DNA of 17,233 bases, from NCBI GenBank assembly GCA_902984215.1, contig CADWAF010000783.1, forward strand, positions 1 through 17,233, read 5' to 3'. The stretch comes from Willaertia magna (lineage: Eukaryota; Heterolobosea; Eutetramitea; Acrasida; Naegleriidae). Made by a program: the position numbers and the translations under genes. Within the stretch, counting starts at the first letter, position 1, and every line of letters starts with the position of its first letter. Under the pieces are notes generated by a model. That model was given only the letters and a program-made list of their open reading frames with translations. It did not search any database and was not told the origin of the DNA. Below, one piece after another: positions 1 through 7,447 of the stretch.

Positions 1-991
1 ATGAATGATTTATATATCGTTTTAGAATTGGTTGAAGGAGGAAGCTTACATGAAGCAATGAAAAATTTTTGTACAGTTGAGGATAATCACGTTGGTGGTA
101 TTACAATAGAAGAAATTAAAGATATAATGTGTCAAATACTAAGCGCTTTTTACTATTTAGAATCTGCTGGAATAATCCACAGAGATTTAAAACCAGAAAA
201 TATTTTAGTTGATTTAAAAGAGAATAAGCAAGTTAAATTAAGTGATTTTGGTTTAAGTACTAAGGAAGCTGAAGAGGTAACCAATCCAGAAAGTTTATTC
301 GTTGTGACAAGACATTACAGACCTCCTGAAGTTATTTTACAATATGGTGTACAAAACAGCAGTATTGATTCTTGGTCATTAGGTTGTGTATTTGCAGAAT
401 TATTATATTTATTACCTCCTAATCCAAAAAGAAGGAGATTATTTCCTTTAACGTAAGTTTTTAAAATATTTCATCATTTCACTAATAGGTCTTTTAACAT
501 TTTACAAAAGGGATCGTCATGGAACAGATGAACATTTAAAATTAATGATTGATATATTAGGTATGCCAGATTTAAATGACGTTAAAGGTTCAACGAGTGG
601 TATTAATTATTTTAAGAAATTATCGAATAAGCATCAGTCAACTAGCGAAGACTTTACCAAAAAATTTACAAATGCTCCAGAGGAAGCAATTGATTTATTA
701 AAACGCTTCTTGACATGGAATCCAGAAAAAAGAATAACATTCGAACAAGCTTTAAATCATCCATTCTTATCTGGAAATAAAAATATTAATTTATTGAAAC
801 ATGACAGAAAGATAGATTTGGAAAGCGTTGTAAATAACAGTAAAGATATATTGTACACGAAATATTTATTTTACAAAGAAGTGATTGGTTGGACAGAAAA
901 TTCGAGGGGTTGGTGGTTTTGGTTACAATTAATTTTGCAAATAGTGGTTGTTTTAATTTTTATTACAATTTTAAGTGTTCTTTTCAAATGA
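1..991 (+). CDS. MAPK-like (CMGC) protein kinase, 3' part, C-terminal membrane anchor
   Basis: This is a Ser/Thr protein kinase whose 5' part lies outside the window; the ATG at base 1 is an internal Met in the hinge region. Exons are 1-452 and 511-991, with a 58-nt GTAAGT...AG intron; joining restores the frame across Thr151. About 310 residues are visible. They include the catalytic loop HRDLKPEN (60-67), DFG (82-84), RHYRPPE in place of RxYRxPE (104-110), DSWSLG (123-128) and a CMGC-type insert with HGTDEHLKLMIDILGMP. Where MAP kinases carry the TxY activation motif, this protein has Ser-Leu-Phe before VVTRHYR. The last 25 or so residues (286-308) are Trp-rich and then strongly hydrophobic, ending in one Lys, which looks like a tail-anchor membrane segment. 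That is unusual for this kinase group. The kinase call is firm; MAPK-like against another CMGC family is less sure because the N-lobe is missing. Confidence 0.9.
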
Positions 992-1030
992 ACTTTATAA
1001 AATGTGTATATTATGTAAATTATGTATATT

Positions 1031-1036
1031 AATAAA
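1031..1036 (+). terminator. Polyadenylation hexamer for the kinase gene
   Basis: AATAAA lies 40 bp after the kinase stop codon. The same hexamer sits at or near the end of most genes here, so it is a reasonable poly(A) signal. Confidence 0.55.
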
Positions 1037-1152
1037 ATTTATATGTAACATTTAGTTGTCTTCTTTCATTATAACTATGAAATTGAATACCTCTTCCCAT
1101 TTCTACCTAGTGAAAAAAAACTTTTGTTGCTAGACAAATAATTAATCATATC

Positions 1153-1295
1153 ATTCCCGATTCTAATGATAATGTACCTGCTTCTTTTGAAATAATATTG
1201 TAATGAGATTTCGTGTAATAAACAAGAAGAAATTCCGACAACTTTCATGTAAAAGAAGATGAATTGACAAGAATAATAATGAAATAATCGGGAAT
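1153..1295. repeat. Separated perfect 10-bp inverted repeat
   Basis: ATTCCCGATT at 1153-1162 is the exact reverse complement of AATCGGGAAT at 1286-1295. The arms are more GC-rich than their surroundings, so chance pairing of AT runs does not explain them. The spacer is 123 bp and has no coding sequence. The arms could be two oppositely oriented binding sites or remnants of a small element. Confidence 0.5.
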
Positions 1296-1426
1296 AATAA
1301 ATTTCAGCCTACCCTATTACCGTTTGTTTATTCATAACAATAATTCTAAGCCTTCATCTTGTATTTATTGTAATGCAAATGTATTACTTATTGGGTTTTT
1401 GAAAACAAATGGAAAAAAGAATTTAG

Positions 1427-1472
1427 GCTATTAAACTTCAAAACAGAACTTCGGAATTGAAGTTCTAATAGC
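1427..1472. repeat. Near-perfect palindrome upstream of the F-box gene
   Basis: The left arm GCTATTAAACTTCAA (1427-1441) matches the reverse complement of 1457-1472 except for one extra base. A second, nested pairing is perfect: AGAACTTC (1445-1452) with GAAGTTCT (1459-1466). The two hairpins are mutually exclusive because both use the GAAGTT arm. The element ends 51 bp before the start codon, so it may act in the promoter or, if transcribed, as a leader hairpin. Confidence 0.6.
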
Positions 1473-1475
1473 ATC

Positions 1476-1483
1476 TATTTAAA
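1476..1483 (+). promoter_or_regulatory. Candidate TATA-like element of the F-box gene
   Basis: TATTTAAA sits 40 bp before the start codon, next to the palindrome. The cyclase gene has the same octamer 59 bp before its start (14029-14036). This is weak evidence in AT-rich DNA. Confidence 0.3.
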
Positions 1484-1523
1484 TTATTTCTTATTTATTT
1501 ATTGGAAAAGCAAAGCGAAAAAA

Positions 1524-3617
1524 ATGTCTCTTTTAACAGATCTTCCATTGGAAGTTATTTTTGAAATAACGGGATTTATTCCAGTTCAAGATATTTTTAA
1601 TTTTTTATTAATTTCAAAAGAATATTATCAATTTATTGAATACGATATATTTTGGAAAAGTTTATTAAAATTTTATTTATTGGGTGAAATTAGAAATTGT
1701 AAAGAAATATTAGATGAATTAATTTTGGATAAAGATTTATTACAAGAATTTTTTAAAGTCAATTCTTTAGAAAATAAAGCAAATAAAAATACTAAAAAAA
1801 AGAAATTTAATTTAAATCAATTTAATAAAGAAAATTTATTATCTATTACAATGAATGTTAGATTATTACAAAACTTTATTGAATTTTACAAACATAACAT
1901 TGTTCAATTAAATTCATTAAATAGAAATTCATTCAAACGTTTTCTTTTAGAAGATTTACAACATTTTAAAGAAAATAATGTTAACAATGAAGATAATATA
2001 GATATAAATAATGTTATATTTAGTAAAAGATTTAAACATTTATTACAACAATGTATAAAATGTAAATGGTCTGTTTTATTAAATTGTTTATCTACTGATA
2101 ATATTAATGAACAATTTCAATATATATTTATTGAATTATTTTTAAATAATAACGATATTACATTGACTGAGATTGATAAATATTTTACAAAAGAAGAAGA
2201 AACACAAATAGTTGAAAATGATAGAAATAATTTACAATATTTTTTACAATTATTAAAACAAATTAAAAATTGTTGGAATTTACAAAATATTATTTATTTT
2301 AATTTTATTCCAAAATTAAATTTATTTATTGACCAAATTATTTATTCATTATTATTACAGTATAATTATAATGAAAATACAAATGAAGAAATGTTTCAAA
2401 AATTAATTGAATTTAATAAAAAATATAATTTAAAAATATCAATTGATTCTCTTTTAAGATATTGTAGAAATAATTTAATGAAAGCATCACCAAAATATTT
2501 AGATTTTTGTTTACAAAATTTAAATGATAATTTATATAAAAATGGTCGTGATTATTATTTAATTGTAGAAATTATTAAACATATATTTCCAAAAGAATTA
2601 AATATTGATGATAAATTTTACAAAAAGTTAAATTATTTATTAGATATTTTTATTACAGACAATTGTGATAAAAAAGAATTATATCAATCTTTAACTAAAG
2701 TTATTTATCCTAGATTAAACAGTTTATTAATTAGTGAAGAAGATAATTATGAAGAAATTTATAATTTTTTAAATAATTTACGTTTCATTAAATATAATAT
2801 GACTATACCAATTAATAATGACTTTTTTAGTTTACAATATAATTTTAATAATTTTACAAATTTAGTAAAATTAAATATGATTTCAAATGAAGATTTATTA
2901 AAAATATTTCATAGTAATTTACCATACAATGGATATAATTATTTAAATCAAACTTTAGAAACAAAAGAAAATTTTAAAAATCAATTAAAATTATATTTAA
3001 ATTATTTTATAAACGATTTAAAATTCGATATTTATGGAAAAGATAAAAATAATAATAACATTATTAATTCTGCTCTACATCTTTCTAATTTTAGTATTGT
3101 AACTAATTTAATTAAAAATTGTTGTAATTTACAACAAATTGATTATACAAAAATTAATTTCCAAGATATTAGCTATTATATTAAAAAACAATTATTATAT
3201 AATATTGAAGATGATAATTTATATGAATTAAAAGAATTAGAAGAAATTAAATTAAATACAATTAAGGAATTTTTATCTATTAATAATCTTAATCATTTTT
3301 ATTTTTTAGATTTAATTATTAGTGGACTTCCTCCTTATGAAAAACAAGTCTATATTGTGTCAGCTCTCAAATATTTATTATTAAATATGAAATTAGAATT
3401 TAATATGTCAATTACATTACAAGAATATGTTAATGAGTTGTTAAATAGAGAAGATGTTTTAGTATTAAATAATTTAATTGTTTCTCAAAGAGATACCATA
3501 ATTAATGATTTTTACAATGGTACAATTGATAAAAATAGTGATTTATTTATTTATTTTGTTTATAAAACAATTCAAGATACAATTGAACAATTAGAAAATG
3601 AAAAAATTACGCAATAA
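1524..3617 (+). CDS. F-box-like protein, 697 aa
   Basis: This is an intronless, very AT-rich gene. Residues 4-49 look like an F-box: LTDLPLEVIFEITGFIP, then hydrophobic helices and a Trp at 44 (DIFWKSLLK). F-box proteins usually link substrates to SCF ubiquitin ligases through Skp1, so a substrate-receptor role is inferred. The rest is rich in Asn, Lys, Leu and Ile, probably all-helical, with no recognisable LRR, WD or Kelch domain. Residues about 176-430 and 634-690 are paralogous to the minus-strand frame at 5833-6786; matching blocks include KQIK...LQN, FCLQNLN, KLN.LL.IFIT and EIYNFLN. The ATG at 1524 follows an A-rich leader and starts right at the F-box, which supports it. AATAAA at 3613-3618 overlaps the stop codon. 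The F-box call is by pattern only; the C-terminal function is unknown. Confidence 0.78.
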   Translation: MSLLTDLPLEVIFEITGFIPVQDIFNFLLISKEYYQFIEYDIFWKSLLKFYLLGEIRNCKEILDELILDKDLLQEFFKVNSLENKANKNTKKKKFNLNQFNKENLLSITMNVRLLQNFIEFYKHNIVQLNSLNRNSFKRFLLEDLQHFKENNVNNEDNIDINNVIFSKRFKHLLQQCIKCKWSVLLNCLSTDNINEQFQYIFIELFLNNNDITLTEIDKYFTKEEETQIVENDRNNLQYFLQLLKQIKNCWNLQNIIYFNFIPKLNLFIDQIIYSLLLQYNYNENTNEEMFQKLIEFNKKYNLKISIDSLLRYCRNNLMKASPKYLDFCLQNLNDNLYKNGRDYYLIVEIIKHIFPKELNIDDKFYKKLNYLLDIFITDNCDKKELYQSLTKVIYPRLNSLLISEEDNYEEIYNFLNNLRFIKYNMTIPINNDFFSLQYNFNNFTNLVKLNMISNEDLLKIFHSNLPYNGYNYLNQTLETKENFKNQLKLYLNYFINDLKFDIYGKDKNNNNIINSALHLSNFSIVTNLIKNCCNLQQIDYTKINFQDISYYIKKQLLYNIEDDNLYELKELEEIKLNTIKEFLSINNLNHFYFLDLIISGLPPYEKQVYIVSALKYLLLNMKLEFNMSITLQEYVNELLNREDVLVLNNLIVSQRDTIINDFYNGTIDKNSDLFIYFVYKTIQDTIEQLENEKITQ

Positions 3618-3618
3618 A
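3613..3618 (+). terminator. Poly(A) hexamer overlapping the F-box stop codon
   Basis: The last codons CAA TAA followed by A create AATAAA across the stop. GAPDH on the other strand has the same arrangement. Confidence 0.4.
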
Positions 3619-3707
3619 TTATATTTAATGGTACAACTAATTCATAAATTCAAAACCTAGTGGTTAAAGAAAATAATAGTTTTGCCTTATGTTTGTTCTA
3701 AAAGAAA

Positions 3708-3713
3708 TTTATT
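3708..3713 (-). terminator. Poly(A) hexamer for the kinase/NHL remnant
   Basis: TTTATT on the plus strand reads AATAAA on the minus strand, 46 bp beyond the stop codon. The remnant may therefore still have a usable 3' end. Confidence 0.35.
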
Positions 3714-3758
3714 TTGTAAAACATCAAGTTCAGTAAAATTGATAATTATTTTTTGATT

Positions 3759-4226
3759 TTAATTAAATATCTTTATTTTACTTGAATCAGTTTCGGAAAC
3801 ATATAAATTCCCATCGCAATCAATATCTAAACCAATTATTCCATCCAAATCATTTTTAATTTCTCTAATTAATTCTAAAGTTTTACAATCAAAAATACAA
3901 ATTTTGTTTAAATCTTTTGAAATATCATAACAACAAACTATTAAATGATTTGTTTTATCATTAATAATCATTGCAGTAGCACTTTTACTTTCTTCATAAG
4001 ATTTAATTAATGTTCCATCAATTAATGAAAGTTTTGAAACAGATAAACAATTTGCTTCTTTTAATCCATCATTTATTTCATTAATATCATTTACTTCAAT
4101 TATTTTAACAGCAACCACTTGTTTTAATTTATTGTGACATTTATAAACTGTTCCATAACTACCTTTTCCAATATATTTAATATCGGAATAATCTTTATTA
4201 ATTAAAATATCTTCGTTAGAAAGCAT
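3759..4226 (-). CDS. Truncated kinase N-lobe joined to NHL-like segment, probable gene remnant
   Basis: The 155-residue frame starts like a protein kinase: glycine loop IGKGSYGTVYK (about 19-29), AVK with the ATP-binding Lys near 41, and GLKEANCL, which resembles the start of an alpha-C helix. The kinase fold then stops. There is no HRD or DFG. The rest reads like beta-propeller strands, ending IGLDIDCDGNLYVSETDSSK, typical of an NHL repeat. One possible origin is a kinase plus NHL-propeller protein that lost its middle. The frame is open across stop-rich DNA, so the loss may be recent or the product may still be made. It cannot be an active kinase. It faces away from the RCC1-like gene (109-bp divergent spacer) and converges on the F-box gene. 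Confidence 0.6.
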   Translation of the reverse strand: MLSNEDILINKDYSDIKYIGKGSYGTVYKCHNKLKQVVAVKIIEVNDINEINDGLKEANCLSVSKLSLIDGTLIKSYEESKSATAMIINDKTNHLIVCCYDISKDLNKICIFDCKTLELIREIKNDLDGIIGLDIDCDGNLYVSETDSSKIKIFN

Positions 4227-4300
4227 CTTGCTTAAAAACGTTTATTTTTTTTTTAAAAATGTTTTTTGAAATTGACAACTTCTTGGTTGTAAACTATTTT

Positions 4301-4318
4301 CAACAGAATGTTCTGTTG
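4301..4318. repeat. 18-bp palindrome in a divergent promoter
   Basis: CAACAGAA and TTCTGTTG form a perfect 8-bp inverted repeat around a 2-nt centre, ending 17 bp before the RCC1-like start codon. It lies in the 109-bp spacer shared with the minus-strand kinase remnant. A dimeric regulator site or a 5'-leader hairpin are both possible. Confidence 0.55.
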
Positions 4319-4335
4319 GGAAGTATTCCGAAAAA

Positions 4336-5718
4336 ATGTCACAACATGTAATTAAAGAGGTTGAAGATGAATTTCACAATAAATTATTAATTTTAAATCA
4401 AAAAACAAACGACACGTTTCATAATGAAAAAAATAATTTTGAAATTTATCTTTCAGGAATAAATTACAATGGTATATTAATGTTAGGTAAAGAAAATAGT
4501 AAATTATATTCCACTACAACAATTTTTCCAAAATTTTTAAAATTTACAAAAGAAAATATTCCAATTCCTTTACAAAAAGATGAAACAATTGAACACTTTG
4601 AAAATGGAAATTATTTTTTAATAATTACAACAAGTTTTTCAAAATGTTATTTATTTGGAAATTTTTTATATGCAAATAAATTTGAAAGCAGTCACGGAAA
4701 GTTATTGACATTTCTATTGGAAGATAAAACAATTGTAAACCAATTACCTTGTAAAATTACACATGTTAAAAGTGGTATTTCTTTTATTATCTTAAAAGAT
4801 GAATACAATAGATTTTGGTATTGTGGTTTTTTAAATTTTAATCCTTACGGACATCACGTTTCATTTACTTTTGAGTTATTAGATAGAGGTGAATTGTTAG
4901 TTGATTTAAAAAAGAAAGGAGGAAATAGAATTACACATTTTGAGATGTTTGAAAAGAGTGCTATAGTTTGTGTAAATGATAGGTATTTATATGGGATTGG
5001 TTGTAATGAAAATGGTCAACTTGGTTTAGGTTCAAATGAAAATTCAACGGCTTTGAAAAAGTTTGTAAAAATTAAATGGAATTTAAATGGGAATTTAAAA
5101 GTTAAAGAAATTAAATTTAATTGTAATTCAACATTTATTTTAACAAGTAAGTAGTATTTTAAGAATTTTTTTAAATTTTAACATTTTACAACAGCATGTG
5201 GTAAAATATTTAAAACAATTTTTAAAAAAGGAAATGGTAAAAACTGTACTTTACAATGTATAAATGAAAATAACTACGATGAAGAATGGAATCAAATTAT
5301 TTCTATGGGTAGTAGCGATTGTTATTGTTATTTTCTTTCTAAAAATGGTGCTATTCGTTTTTTATGTTACAAAGACAATTATTTAAGCAATTTTAAATGG
5401 ACATATGATCATATCAATTTTAATGGAAATTTAGAAATTAGAAAATATTTTAATGATTTTAGAAGTGTAAAATTATTTCAGGTAAATGCCCTTAAACCAT
5501 TTAGAATTGGACTTTACAATGATAAGAAAGCAATAATTATTAATTATGAAACAAAAACAATTACAGAATTGACAAGTAATTTTTTGATTGTTAATGCAAA
5601 AATTGTTGGAGAAATAATAAGTTTATTTTGTTTAAGGGAAAGTAATGATGACGGTTGGCGTATAAAATTATTGAAAAATAATGTTTTTTGTGACGTTGAC
5701 TTCAATTGTAAAGTTTAA
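4336..5718 (+). CDS. RCC1-repeat-like protein, two exons, about 444 aa
   Basis: Exons are 4336-5146 and 5195-5718, with a 48-nt GTAAGT...CAG intron. Joining gives ...FILT-T-CGKIF in frame. Without splicing the protein would stop two codons into the intron. The clearest repeat is YLYGIGCNENGQLGLGSNEN near residues 215-234, the consensus turn of an RCC1 beta-propeller blade; weaker copies are around IYLSGINYNGILMLG (near 37-51) and FWYCGFLNFNPYG (near 157-169). RCC1-like proteins act as exchange factors for Ran or other small GTPases, or as plain scaffolds; nothing here identifies a partner. The divergent sequence suggests a lineage-specific family rather than true Ran-GEF. A second family member begins at 16737. 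Confidence 0.82.
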
Positions 5719-5832
5719 ATATATAGTTTAGTTTAAAGATAAAAATTATTAAAAAAATGATTTATTACAACGTCTTGGCCATGCAAACAATAGCAAAGCA
5801 AATTGAGTGACTGTTGACATGTATTTCTATTT

Positions 5833-6786
5833 TTATTTGTTTTCTTCAATATAATCCTTTATAATTCTATAAATGTAACAAATGAACTCATCTCCTTTAT
5901 TTTCTGGCAAATGATATCTGATTTTCTTATAATTCTCACTTAATTCTTTAACGTTACTAATTTGAGTATTTATATATTTCTCAAAAGAAATATTTTCAAA
6001 AGTCACGTCATTGTTTACTTTATATTTAAAAATTTGTAAAGCATTTAAAAAGTCATAAATTTCTTTGTAATTATTTTCTTCACAACTTAATAAAAAATTT
6101 AAAACTTTGTAAATAAAAGTTGTCTCCAAATGAGAAATTAATAAATTAAAATTGCAGTGTTTTGTAATAAAAATATTTAATAAATTATTTAATTTTCTAA
6201 AATACTTATCATTGATTACAATATCTTTTGTATCCTTTTTATTATGCATTAAGTAAGTAAATATTTCACTAACTTTTTCATAATCACCTTTTTGTAAAAA
6301 TAAAGATTTATTATTTAAATTTTGTAAACAGTAATTATAAAAATGATTTGATTTATTTTGTAAATCACTTTTACACCATTTTGCAAAGTTTTGTAAAGTT
6401 ATTTTAAATTTATATTCTTCAATAAATTTAAATATAACATTTAAAATGTTATTTTTCGTTTTAAATTTATTTAAATACAAAACAATAGTTAATGAAATAA
6501 ATTTGTTAAATTTAAATTCAAAAAGGTTATGAACAACATTTTGTAACGGAAGTAACTTTTTAATTTGTTTAAAGAGTGTTATAATATATTCATTTTCTGG
6601 TATTTTATTTTCATTGTAATAACTATTATCTTGTAAAAAGAAAAAATTGTTAAATAAAAATTTATAATTATTTAAAAAAAATAAATCATTGTACATGAAC
6701 TGGTTGTCAAATAAACGTGTTAAAATAATGGACCACTTTTTGTAAATTATTTCTTGTGTAATTTTTTTATAAACACAACACCCCAT
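5833..6786 (-). CDS. 5'-truncated, internally deleted paralog of the F-box gene
   Basis: The 317-residue open frame aligns by eye to the 697-aa F-box protein at 1524-3617. It starts around residue 176 (KKWSIIL against CKWSVLL), runs through TLFKQIKKLLPLQN, the CLQNLN block, KYFRKLNNLLNIFIT and EENNYKEIYDFLNAL, then jumps from about residue 430 to 634 and ends with the shared C-terminal helix (YRIIKDYIEENK). The F-box and about 200 internal residues are missing. Its apparent ATG at 6786 lies inside the overlapping cathepsin B relic, in another frame, so the native start has been lost. A frame this long in stop-rich DNA suggests recent damage or continued use. It converges on the RCC1-like gene. 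Expected function if made: unknown, without Skp1 binding. Confidence 0.6.
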   Translation of the reverse strand: MGCCVYKKITQEIIYKKWSIILTRLFDNQFMYNDLFFLNNYKFLFNNFFFLQDNSYYNENKIPENEYIITLFKQIKKLLPLQNVVHNLFEFKFNKFISLTIVLYLNKFKTKNNILNVIFKFIEEYKFKITLQNFAKWCKSDLQNKSNHFYNYCLQNLNNKSLFLQKGDYEKVSEIFTYLMHNKKDTKDIVINDKYFRKLNNLLNIFITKHCNFNLLISHLETTFIYKVLNFLLSCEENNYKEIYDFLNALQIFKYKVNNDVTFENISFEKYINTQISNVKELSENYKKIRYHLPENKGDEFICYIYRIIKDYIEENK

Positions 6787-7010
6787 CCAATTAATTTAAC
6801 TGCATGACCACCTAACAGTTTTCTAACTTCTTTAATAGTTTTGTTTGCAAATTGTGGATAAGAAGTTGCTTGCCATGTTGCACGTGGATGGTCATTAATC
6901 ATTTGAACTAAATCTTGGTCATGGACAAGAGAGTTTAAGTAAGAAGCTTTTGTAAAGGTTGCAATTAATGTTGTTGCCAACAAGAATGTAATAAGAACGA
7001 ATTTCTTCAT
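6747..7010 (-). pseudogene. Cathepsin B relic: signal peptide and propeptide joined to the His-site segment
   Basis: The 87-residue frame begins with a clear signal peptide (MKKFVLITFLLATTLIATFTKA). A cathepsin B type propeptide follows (about 28-67), with the typical pattern INDHPRATWQA...FANKTIKEVRKLLG. The next residues are GGHAVKLIGWGV, which in cathepsin B holds the active-site His, normally more than 150 residues downstream. The mature N-terminus and the active-site Cys region are gone, so it cannot be a protease. The join falls at Gly codons, suggesting deletion at short similarity. It ends after nine off-family residues (VFIKKLHKK), where F-box-paralog sequence begins in another frame. 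The promoter-like TATAAAAA at 7053-7060 is intact. It could still be made as a secreted propeptide, a class known to inhibit the parent proteases. Confidence 0.75.
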
Positions 7011-7052
7011 TTGTTTTTTGGATAATAATGAATATAGTGACCTTGCATTTTG

Positions 7053-7060
7053 TTTTTATA
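7053..7060 (-). promoter_or_regulatory. TATAAAAA element of the cathepsin B relic
   Basis: The octamer on the minus strand is 42 bp before the start codon, matching the element found upstream of ACMSD, GAPDH and aldolase. Confidence 0.45.
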
Positions 7061-7325
7061 GTTTTGTAAAACGGTGCACTACTCCGTTAGGAGAGTTTAC
7101 AACGTACAGGAGAACGGCTTATATTATTATCTAAGGCCATTAGTTGACTGAAATAAAGGAACTGATTAATATGCTGAGGGAATTAGTGTAAAGCTTTTAT
7201 GAACGCAGCAACAAACATCAATATCAGTAAAACCTAAACTAGTTTGAAGGCCTGACATATTTCTTCTTAAGAAAACAATGTGGTATCTATGCTATTCAGC
7301 TTAAACTCTAGTAGTTACCAATTCA

Positions 7326-7347
7326 TAATAATAACTTGTTATTATTA
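7326..7347. repeat. Perfect 22-bp palindrome upstream of ACMSD
   Basis: TAATAATAAC and GTTATTATTA are perfect 10-bp arms around TT. It ends 100 bp before the ACMSD start and 49 bp before its TATA element, a normal place for a regulator site. Confidence 0.6.
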
Positions 7348-7396
7348 ACAGTTACGCAAAAAATTGTAAATAAATCAGAAATTCAGTTTACAATGC

Positions 7397-7404
7397 TATA
7401 AAAA
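7397..7404 (+). promoter_or_regulatory. TATA element of ACMSD
   Basis: TATAAAAATAAA begins 51 bp before the start codon. The first eight bases match the elements of GAPDH, aldolase and the cathepsin B relic. Confidence 0.5.
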
Positions 7405-7447
7405 TAAACATCCTTCAAAAGTCAATTACGAAAAATTTACAAAAAAA

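Larger units (their letters stand above)
992..1523. other. Intergenic region with inverted repeats
   Basis: I find no gene in these 532 bp. The left end holds the kinase 3' flank and its AATAAA. The middle has a separated perfect 10-bp inverted repeat (1153-1162 and 1286-1295). The right end has a near-perfect 15-bp-arm palindrome (1427-1472), then TATTTAAA at 1476-1483 and an A-rich leader to the F-box start codon. Confidence 0.6.
7011..7447. other. Divergent intergenic region, cathepsin relic / ACMSD
   Basis: No gene is visible in these 437 bp. The left end is the promoter of the cathepsin B relic. The right end holds a perfect 22-bp palindrome (7326-7347) and the ACMSD TATA element (7397-7404). 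The middle is less AT-rich than its neighbours and has only short repeats, such as CTCC-GTTA-GGAG at 7082-7093. Confidence 0.6.

Noticed and set aside
3618..3758. Possible small gene between the F-box gene and the kinase remnant
   Set aside because: This is a convergent 3' flank of 141 bp with only short frames and poly(A)-like sequence. The convergent spacers 5719-5832 and 8486-8603 are similar.
1524..7010. Possible defence or conflict island (kinase, F-box, protease relic, propellers together)
   Set aside because: The members are ordinary eukaryotic expanded families with their own promoters and orientations. No shared operon logic or known defence domain is visible.
7326..7347. Palindromes as parts of an intrinsic (bacterial-type) terminator or insertion-sequence ends
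   Set aside because: No U-tract hairpin context, transposase or target duplication is present, and the genome is eukaryotic.
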